Origin: an uncultured Muribaculaceae bacterium
GTDB taxonomy: Bacteria; Bacteroidota; Bacteroidia; Bacteroidales; Muribaculaceae
Reading direction: 5' to 3'
Length of the DNA: 64,000 nucleotides
NCBI GenBank assembly: GCA_910577315.1
Contig: CAJTME010000012.1
Span: 1 to 64,000 of the forward strand
Part shown: positions 58,409 through 64,000 of the stretch, one piece after another
How the letters are laid out: each line of letters opens with the position of its first letter
Position numbering within the stretch: the first letter of the stretch is position 1
The notes under the pieces: model-generated
Seen by the model: the letters and a program-made list of their open reading frames with translations, nothing else
The model's database searches: none
Told to the model about the DNA's origin: nothing
Translations under genes and position numbers: made by a program

Positions 58409-61400
58409 TTATTTCACGTATTCCTTGGTGACCTTGTCGCCACGGCGGACGATGTAGACACCGGGCGTGATTTCGCCTTCGATGCGGAGACCCTGGAGGT
58501 TGTAGTACTCGGCGGGGGCGTCAACACCTTCGATTTCGGCTTCGGAGATGCCGGAAAGGTTGTCGGAGGTGAGCTCAATCTCAAGGTCTTTGTCCACAAA
58601 TTCAGAGCCGGTATTAACCTGGGCAGGAACGTGAACCACGGCGAGTTCAAGCTGGCCGTTGGCGCGGGAGTTCCCGTTGACCTTGAAACGGGCCGGGGCA
58701 TTGCCTTTCACGATGATTTCCTGGTCGGGGTTGACAATGAAAGGATAGGCAGCGTAGCCCTTGAAGCGTAGGTTGGTCTTGATTGACTGGCCTGAAACGT
58801 CGCCGTAGCCAACACCCTCGACAAGGACGTGGTATGAACCATATTGGTCGTCTTTGTTACTCATGTTGGCGATGTACGACCAGTTGTGTTCCATGTGGTT
58901 GTAGTTGGAGGCATTGAACACGGGTGTGTGGGGTGTCACGCCGTTATAGAAGGTGGGGTCGGCAGCCACAATCCAGTTATCCTTGTCGGCGATGCGGCCT
59001 GCCACGCCGTTCTCGATGGCATTGACCTGGAAGGCGGGATACCATGCGATGTTGTCGGGAGCGGAGTTGTCACCGTGTTTGTGCATGGCGTGTTTATAGT
59101 TCGCTTCATATTCCACGACGGCGGTGGCGTCCCAACGGGGTACATCTGTGCCTTCCTGGCTGCTGCGGAAAAGTTTCTTGAAAGAACCTTCCTTGACGGC
59201 GATGGGGCTGAGGAGCTGACCTTCATAGTTCATGGTGCCCTTGATAGGACGGACACGGAAGCGTAGGGGCTGACCCTTGTAGTTGACGCCATCAATGATG
59301 AGGTCGTTTTGGAATTTGTACTTATCCTCGTTAGTCTTTTCGATGTAAGTGGCACGACCGTATATGTCAGCGGTTTTGCCAACTACGATATAGTCCATCT
59401 CAAAAGCAGTGGGGACACCATTGTAGTGGCCGAGCGACATGAGGTCGCCGTCATCTTCAGAATAATAGAGGTCGTAGCGGACGTCATAGTTATAGCTGGA
59501 GATTGTGCTGATGTCGGTGCTGTTTACGGTGACGTTTGCCTTAGCATGGTTGGCATAGGGGAGCTGCGCGTAACCCGAGAGGGCGTTGCCGAGGATTTCA
59601 TCACCTACGCTGAGATCAGTGGCTTCCTGTGTTACGGTAACGTCGCCGATGCTCATGCTTGGTTGCGGGTTGAAGGGCAGCAGAACGGTTGTCTTGTAGA
59701 GTTCGTCGTAGATAATGTAGTGAGGCTTCGATACGTCAAGACCGTAGGCAGCCCAGTTGAACTGGTTGTAGTCGTTGGTTTCGGATGTGCGGTTGATGGC
59801 GTAATGCACTTCGGCGTCTCCAGCATCTTCGGCATTGTCGCGGGTGTTTTTGGCCGGGCCTACGATGCCGAGATTAAAGGTCGCCCACCAGCGGAGGTCG
59901 CCGAACGCGGGCGTTTTGCCTGCGAGTGTAGTGGGATTGCTCTTCAAGTATTCATAGTATGCGGCTGTGGCGTCAATGAAAGACATTTTGAATTTGCAAT
60001 CAGCTGCAGCTGCATCTATTGGGAGGATGAACACGCCCTCACTTTTTTCAGCCGAAATGATCTTACTCTGATCCCAACCTGTACCAGTGCCAGTGCCAAC
60101 ATTGGAACCGATGAAGTAGAGGTTGTCTTTTTCGTGAGTGCGCATGTCCTGCCATTCAGCGAATGTGATGTATGACTGGATGGCAACGCCATCACCTGTA
60201 CCGTATATGAACTTGTTCCAGTTTACGGCATCGAAGCTAATGCCGTTGTTAAGACGGCTGTTATATTCAATTGTATTGTTGGCGACTTTCTTGTTTTTGA
60301 CATAGAATGTCACGCCGCAGTAGAGTTCGGGATTTTCAACATCGCAATAGAACATTGTCGAACCTTCCTCGATGGGGTACATTTGGAATTCGGCACTCGT
60401 TTGATTTGCGTTCGAAAGGAGGTTGAATTTGCATGTGGGAGTTCCATCCCAGTAGTTGTGATAGTCTGCACCGCCATTGAGGTAGATGCGGTTGGCGATG
60501 AGCATGGATTCGTCAAATTCAACGCCCTCGTAGTTGTTGCTCTTGCCGGGTTCGTAGATGTTGCCGTTGACGACTTTATAGTTGGCGGTCTGAGCGTTGT
60601 TGTTGCCAATGTTGAAGATTATGTACTGGGCGTTGCGGTCGAGCTCGATTTTCCAAATTTTGCCGCTGACGTGGGTCATTGCGGTGCCGGGGAATTCGCC
60701 GAGGTATTTGGTGCCGGATGTCCAGGCATAGGCTTTGGGAGTGGCCCAGTTGAGGGTGTTGCGGAAATATACAACGAATTTCTCGGTGGGGTCAATGGGG
60801 GTGTCGCCGGACTTCTTGGAGAGTTTGGCGGTCATGTCCTTGAGGTTTACGGTGAGGACATAGGTGTCGTTGCCGGGATTGCTTACCTTGAAGTTGGATG
60901 CTGCGCCATAGCCATCAAGTTCCTTGATGGTTTCGTTGGTGTCGAGAGTCGGAGTTGTGTTTCCAGTGTTAGCGCCGTAATATTTGGCGGGGTTGGATGA
61001 CAGGAAGCGGTAGTAGTTGTCGCCGGTGGCGTTGGAGAAAGTTATTTCTTTTGAATAAACACCTTCGCTTTCGGATGTGAGTTCAACATAGGTGGTGTTG
61101 GTCCAATCAGTGCCGCTGATGTCACCGCGAACAAAGAGTTTTTCGGGATAGGTGGGGTCGATGGGGTCGACGGTGGTGCCTGAGATGGTCAAGGTATTGG
61201 CATTGGAATTAAATGTGAAGGTGTAAGATCCCTCTACATCCATATACCAGTTGGTGCCGTTGGAAGTTCCTGCGCTCAGCGCACGGTTGAGCTGCGATGC
61301 GGTGATGTTGTTGTCGGCGGAGTTGGTAGAATAGTACCATGCGACCTCAGAGTTGTCTTCCTCCTTTTGCTTTTGAATACCAAAGGTATAACCCTTGATA

Positions 61401-61924
61401 TTGACATTTTCCGCTTTGAATATGCCGGAATTTTCGCTTGTTTCGGTAAGGTCGATGTTGGCCCAGTTGTTTTGGCCGTTGGTCCCACGACGGATCACCC
61501 ATTTGTAGGTTTGTGTGGCTTGGGATTCGTCGTATACATAAGAATTGGAGATTTGGTTCTCTGACGGGTTGCCCAGTACATACAGCCTTTTAGAGTTTGC
61601 ATCGATTTTCCAGTTGGCGGATTGGTTGTCTCTGGTCAGTTGGCCGATAACAGTGTTGCTGCTGAGGTTGACATTGGAAAAATCGGAATTGCTTGAAAAA
61701 CAGATGCGAGTGAGGCCACCCCAATCGAAATCGAATTTATAGATGTTTCCGGTTACTTTGGTGCCTTTGTAGCTGGAATAGTACGCAGTGGAATTGCCGG
61801 CGAGAACATATACATCACTCCAACCGGTTGAAGTTATATCGGCATAGAGTGTGAAATGCTCATCGGCTCTACCATAGAAGGCAACGGATATGACCGCCAC
61901 CAGTGCGAGTAAGAGCTTTTTCAT
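58409..61924 (-). CDS. Very large secreted protein with starch-binding-like modules and T9SS tail
   Basis: 1171 residues with a signal peptide (MKKLLLALVAVISVAFYGRA). The N-terminal half carries several carbohydrate-binding-like beta-sandwich modules separated by Asp/Pro linkers (TTVDPIDPTYP, GDTPIDPTE). The unit FRNTLNWATPKAYAWTSG, with GEFPGTAMTHVSG after it, resembles CBM26/starch-binding modules, and the KLFVRGDISGTDW module resembles SusE/F-type domains. The C-terminal half is a large beta-rich part without known family. It ends in AEYYNLQGLRIEGEITPGVYIVRRGDKVTKEYVK, a T9SS-like sorting signal. No catalytic domain is seen. It lies next to an AraC regulator with phased repeats between them, suggesting glycan-responsive control (inference). 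Confidence 0.83.
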   Translation of the reverse strand: MKKLLLALVAVISVAFYGRADEHFTLYADITSTGWSDVYVLAGNSTAYYSSYKGTKVTGNIYKFDFDWGGLTRICFSSNSDFSNVNLSSNTVIGQLTRDNQSANWKIDANSKRLYVLGNPSENQISNSYVYDESQATQTYKWVIRRGTNGQNNWANIDLTETSENSGIFKAENVNIKGYTFGIQKQKEEDNSEVAWYYSTNSADNNITASQLNRALSAGTSNGTNWYMDVEGSYTFTFNSNANTLTISGTTVDPIDPTYPEKLFVRGDISGTDWTNTTYVELTSESEGVYSKEITFSNATGDNYYRFLSSNPAKYYGANTGNTTPTLDTNETIKELDGYGAASNFKVSNPGNDTYVLTVNLKDMTAKLSKKSGDTPIDPTEKFVVYFRNTLNWATPKAYAWTSGTKYLGEFPGTAMTHVSGKIWKIELDRNAQYIIFNIGNNNAQTANYKVVNGNIYEPGKSNNYEGVEFDESMLIANRIYLNGGADYHNYWDGTPTCKFNLLSNANQTSAEFQMYPIEEGSTMFYCDVENPELYCGVTFYVKNKKVANNTIEYNSRLNNGISFDAVNWNKFIYGTGDGVAIQSYITFAEWQDMRTHEKDNLYFIGSNVGTGTGTGWDQSKIISAEKSEGVFILPIDAAAADCKFKMSFIDATAAYYEYLKSNPTTLAGKTPAFGDLRWWATFNLGIVGPAKNTRDNAEDAGDAEVHYAINRTSETNDYNQFNWAAYGLDVSKPHYIIYDELYKTTVLLPFNPQPSMSIGDVTVTQEATDLSVGDEILGNALSGYAQLPYANHAKANVTVNSTDISTISSYNYDVRYDLYYSEDDGDLMSLGHYNGVPTAFEMDYIVVGKTADIYGRATYIEKTNEDKYKFQNDLIIDGVNYKGQPLRFRVRPIKGTMNYEGQLLSPIAVKEGSFKKLFRSSQEGTDVPRWDATAVVEYEANYKHAMHKHGDNSAPDNIAWYPAFQVNAIENGVAGRIADKDNWIVAADPTFYNGVTPHTPVFNASNYNHMEHNWSYIANMSNKDDQYGSYHVLVEGVGYGDVSGQSIKTNLRFKGYAAYPFIVNPDQEIIVKGNAPARFKVNGNSRANGQLELAVVHVPAQVNTGSEFVDKDLEIELTSDNLSGISEAEIEGVDAPAEYYNLQGLRIEGEITPGVYIVRRGDKVTKEYVK

Positions 61925-62036
61925 GTAAAAGTAAAGTTTAGTAAGTTATTTGGTTAATTGGTTTAATTATAATCAGTTAAGTGGATGGTATCGATTCTAA
62001 GGAATGTAAGGAATTCGGTAGGTATGATATCGAGAA

Positions 62037-62131
62037 CAAAGTTAGGAGGAAAGGGTGAGGGGGATATTGTCTGTAATGGAGGATGATTTGTCTGTAATGG
62101 AGGTAAGGCGGTGTGGACTTGTCTGTAATGG
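62037..62131. promoter_or_regulatory. Promoter box with three phased TTGTCTGTAATGG repeats
   Basis: A minus-strand TAACTTTG (62037-62044) precedes the 1171-residue gene and has no TTTG at -33. Upstream of it, TTGTCTGTAATGG occurs three times as direct repeats at 62067-62079, 62088-62100 and 62119-62131. Start-to-start distances are 21 and 31 bases, close to two and three helical turns, so all lie on one face of the DNA. The adjacent AraC-type regulator (62262) is the natural candidate to bind them. Confidence 0.6.
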
Positions 62132-62261
62132 GGATTTTGTTGCTAATTTCGCGGATGGAGAAAGCGGCCGCATGTGCTGTTGATTTGGGATTCCGTGAGG
62201 GGGCGTATAGTTATGAACCTTTTAAAGTCTTTGCTTTATTGAATTTAAAGTTCTACCGTTG

Positions 62262-63047
62262 ATGAGTTTTGTTTCTGACATCTGGCTTGACAGCGTGGCG
62301 GTCCACGAGGGCGTGGAGTGCTGCGCTGAGGGTCATTGTCAGTGGTTCGTCGCCAGGGGTGAGCTTGCCTTTGTGGCCGACGGCATCGAGGGGGTGGCCA
62401 CGGCGGGGGATGTGGTGTGGCGGCTGCCGAGGGGGGTGGTGTCGGTGGCGGGTGGCAGCGATGACCTGTCGGTGGCGGTGGTTGAGTTTGGGAGCGACGC
62501 GCTGCGCGTGGCTTTCGGGGGACGGCTGCCGGAGGAGCTTGTGGAGCGTGCGAAGGCCGACCCGGTTGTGAGGGGGGCGCACTGGCGGCGGATGCTGTCG
62601 ATGCTGAGCGAGGTGGCGGGGGAGGACTCGGAACGGATCTATCACGCGGAGCGGCTGGCGGCGGCGCTGGGGCTGCTTGAGAGCGAGCTTGCCGAGGGGC
62701 TGCGGGACAGCCGGCCTGAGCCGGGAATGATTGAACAGCGGCATTTCGGGCGGTTCTCGCGGCTGGTGTCGAGTCATGTGCTGCGCGAGCACGCGGTGGG
62801 ATGGTATGCTGAGCGGCTGTGTCTGTCGCCTCAGTATCTGTCGCAGGTGGTGAGGGGTGTGACGGGGCGCGGTGCGCTGGCTTATATCAATGAGCAGTTG
62901 GCTGACAGGGTGGCTGAGATGCTGTCGGAAACGGATATGACGGTGCAGCAGGTGGCTGATGCGGCGGGGTTTGCGGATCAGGCTGTGCTGACGAAGTTTT
63001 TCAGGCGCATGCGGGGTGTGACGCCGAGCGAGTGGCGGCGTCGGTGA
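62262..63047 (+). CDS. AraC-family transcriptional regulator
   Basis: 261 residues from ATG 62262; a preceding in-frame TTG is not needed. The N-terminal half (about 5-110) is a cupin-like effector domain (CCAEGHCQWFVARGELAFVADGIEGVATAGDVVWRLPRGVVSVAGG). Residues about 165-260 form the AraC/XylS HTH pair: AVGWYAERLCLSPQYLSQVVRGVTGRGALAYINEQLADRVAEMLSETDMTVQQVADAAGFADQAVLTKFFRRMRGVTPSEWRRR, with both recognition helices intact. This type resembles Bacteroidetes AraC regulators of sugar or stress genes. It is divergent from the 1171-residue protein and separated by the phased repeats. The ligand is unknown. Confidence 0.9.
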   Translation: MSFVSDIWLDSVAVHEGVECCAEGHCQWFVARGELAFVADGIEGVATAGDVVWRLPRGVVSVAGGSDDLSVAVVEFGSDALRVAFGGRLPEELVERAKADPVVRGAHWRRMLSMLSEVAGEDSERIYHAERLAAALGLLESELAEGLRDSRPEPGMIEQRHFGRFSRLVSSHVLREHAVGWYAERLCLSPQYLSQVVRGVTGRGALAYINEQLADRVAEMLSETDMTVQQVADAAGFADQAVLTKFFRRMRGVTPSEWRRR

Positions 63048-63569
63048 TACAGGGGCGTCCCCCGTGGGGACGCCTACATATTTTTTTGGGGGGGGTGGGC
63101 GCCTTTGGCGCCTACATATTGCTTGTGGTTGTCGCGGTTGGTGGTTGTCGCGGTTGGTGGGGGGACAATGCGCCTGCGGCGCTACACAAGGTTGGCGGGG
63201 AGGGTAATGGCGCCTGCGGCGCCTACATGCTCTTTTTGTTTTGCCATGCGGGTAGGGTTGGCGCCTTTGGCGCTACATATTGCTTGTGGCTTGTCGTGGT
63301 TGGTGGCTGTCGTGGTTGGTGGGGGGACAATGCGCCTTTGGCGCTACACAAGGTTGGCGGGAGACAGGGGCGCCTGCGGCGCCTACATGTTTTTTTGTTT
63401 TTTTGGGCGCCTTTGGCGCTGCATATTGCTTGTGGCTGTCGTGGTTGGTGGTTGTCGCGGTTGGTGGGGGGACAATGCGCCTGCGGCGCTACACAATGTT
63501 GGTGGGGGGCAATGGCGCCTGCGGCGCCTACATGTTTTTTTGTTTTTTTGGGCGCCTTCGGCGGGGCAT
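63048..63569 (+). repeat. Tandem block of about 145-161-bp units with GGCGCC hairpins
   Basis: Each unit contains GGCGCCTTTGGCGC followed by ATATTGCTTGTGG, several TGTCGTGGTTGGTGG copies, GGGGACAATGCGCC with a GGCGC complement, ACACAAGGTTGG and a second GGCGCCTGCGGCGCCTACAT. Unit starts are at about 63099, 63260, 63406 and a partial at 63551. The GGCGCC arms would form short stems. Frames through it are unlikely to be genes; they share the same repeat-encoded peptides. Confidence 0.85.
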
Positions 63570-64000
63570 ATTGTTGGTGAGCATGATAGCGTCGTCTCCG
63601 ACGACTGCCCCACCAATCGCGTTCCGCTCTTGGTGGGGTTAACGACGATGGCGTCGTCTCCGACGACTGTGGCTGGGGTGTGCTGCTGCATCAATCGTGT
63701 CTGCGATGACTGTGGCTGAGGTGCGCTGCCCCACCAATCGCGTTCCGCTCTTGGTGGGGTTAACGACGATGGCGTCGTCTGCGACGACTGCGGCGGGCGC
63801 TATGCCATGTCAATCGCGTCTGCGACGGCTGCGGCTGGGTGCGGTGCTGCATCAATCGTGTCTGCGATGACTGCGGCTGGGGTGCGCTGCTGCATCAATC
63901 GTGTCTGCGGTGACTGCGGCTGGGGTGCGCTGCTGCATCAATCGTGTCTGCGATGACTGCGGCGGGGAATGGTGGGTTATGGGGAAATAAAATATGTAGG
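63570..64000 (+). repeat. Second tandem block with 43-bp repeats, to the window edge
   Basis: Contains two more copies of the GCTCTTGGTGGGGTTAACGA block (63626, 63747). A TGCATCAATCGTGTCTGCG-type unit follows; after 63830 it repeats with an exact 43-base period (63852, 63895, 63938). Short GTCGTCTCCGACGAC and GTCGTCTGCGACGAC palindromes occur. No CRISPR-like unique spacers: the whole unit repeats. The block may continue beyond 64000. Confidence 0.82.

Noticed and set aside
63105..63719. 204-codon and similar frames through the terminal repeats
   Set aside because: They translate the repeats in several frames into Gly/Trp/Cys-rich strings and have no promoter or conserved domain.
63570..64000. 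CRISPR array
   Set aside because: The 43-base units repeat in full with no unique spacers, and no cas genes are present.

Overview
The window looks like a chromosomal segment from a GC-rich member of the Bacteroidales, plausibly a gut lineage near Muribaculaceae (inference). The reasons are a complete type IX secretion (T9SS)/gliding core operon, secreted proteins ending in T9SS-type sorting domains, Bacteroidetes promoters of the form TTTG-N19-21-TAnnTTTG, a one-polypeptide pyruvate:ferredoxin oxidoreductase, MenA and BspA-type leucine-rich-repeat proteins. Most of it is ordinary housekeeping. Accessory interest lies in the secreted proteins, two regulator/target pairs, a riboswitch and an unusually rich set of intergenic repeats.

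Layout. 1-290: AT-rich end of a membrane-protein gene, meeting a GC-rich minus-strand gene at a sharp composition break. 2.3-4.1 kb: trmD-menA. 4.3-11.1 kb (minus): porT-porP-gldK-gldL-gldM-gldN, the T9SS outer-membrane ring and inner-membrane motor. 11.2-15.7 kb: tRNA-Leu(CAA), a small secreted protein, kup and gdhA. 15.8-24.5 kb (minus): an outer-membrane barrel, alkaline phosphatase, a GH3-family protein, a secreted endonuclease I and alanine dehydrogenase. 24.6-27.1 kb: a MITE-like element, then a metal permease with its own HMA-AraC regulator and tRNA-Asp(GTC). 27.2-31.5 kb: a MATE exporter, a TPR protein, cdd and tyrS. 31.5-37.1 kb: two LRR proteins divergent from a membrane-tethered regulator. 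37.2-41.0 kb (minus): ftsX-DUF3098-uppP-truB-queA. 41.3-44.8 kb: PFOR. 45.0-47.9 kb: a cobalamin riboswitch and a large secreted LRR protein. 48-53.3 kb (minus): coaX, outer-membrane protein, lptC, CorC/HlyC-like protein, then a histidine kinase. 53.4-55.1 kb: a DUF1016 nuclease gene between long direct repeats. 55.2-63.0 kb: two giant secreted proteins and an AraC regulator. 63.05-64 kb: a block of nested tandem repeats.

How it fits together. The porT/porP/gldKLMN products should assemble the machine that exports proteins made in the same window: endonuclease I, the LRR proteins, the riboswitch-controlled LRR protein, the anchor-J protein and the carbohydrate-binding-like protein. The most intriguing system is the cobalamin riboswitch at about 44978-45140, whose only downstream gene encodes a secreted LRR protein with an aromatic-rich N-terminal domain and a T9SS tail. 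It is a candidate surface vitamin B12 capture protein without an adjacent btuB.

The second is a family of mosaic intergenic elements built from a TTAGGAA heptamer array, a TTGCCATGCGGGTGG-like block, a T-run and AGNNCTCGG nonamers. The heptamer array recurs at ten or more junctions, always with TTAGGAA on the plus strand whatever the orientation of the neighbouring genes. It often abuts or supplies the stop codon, and once it forms a perfect 34-bp inverted repeat. All similarity statements come from reading motifs and recalling families; no database search was run.
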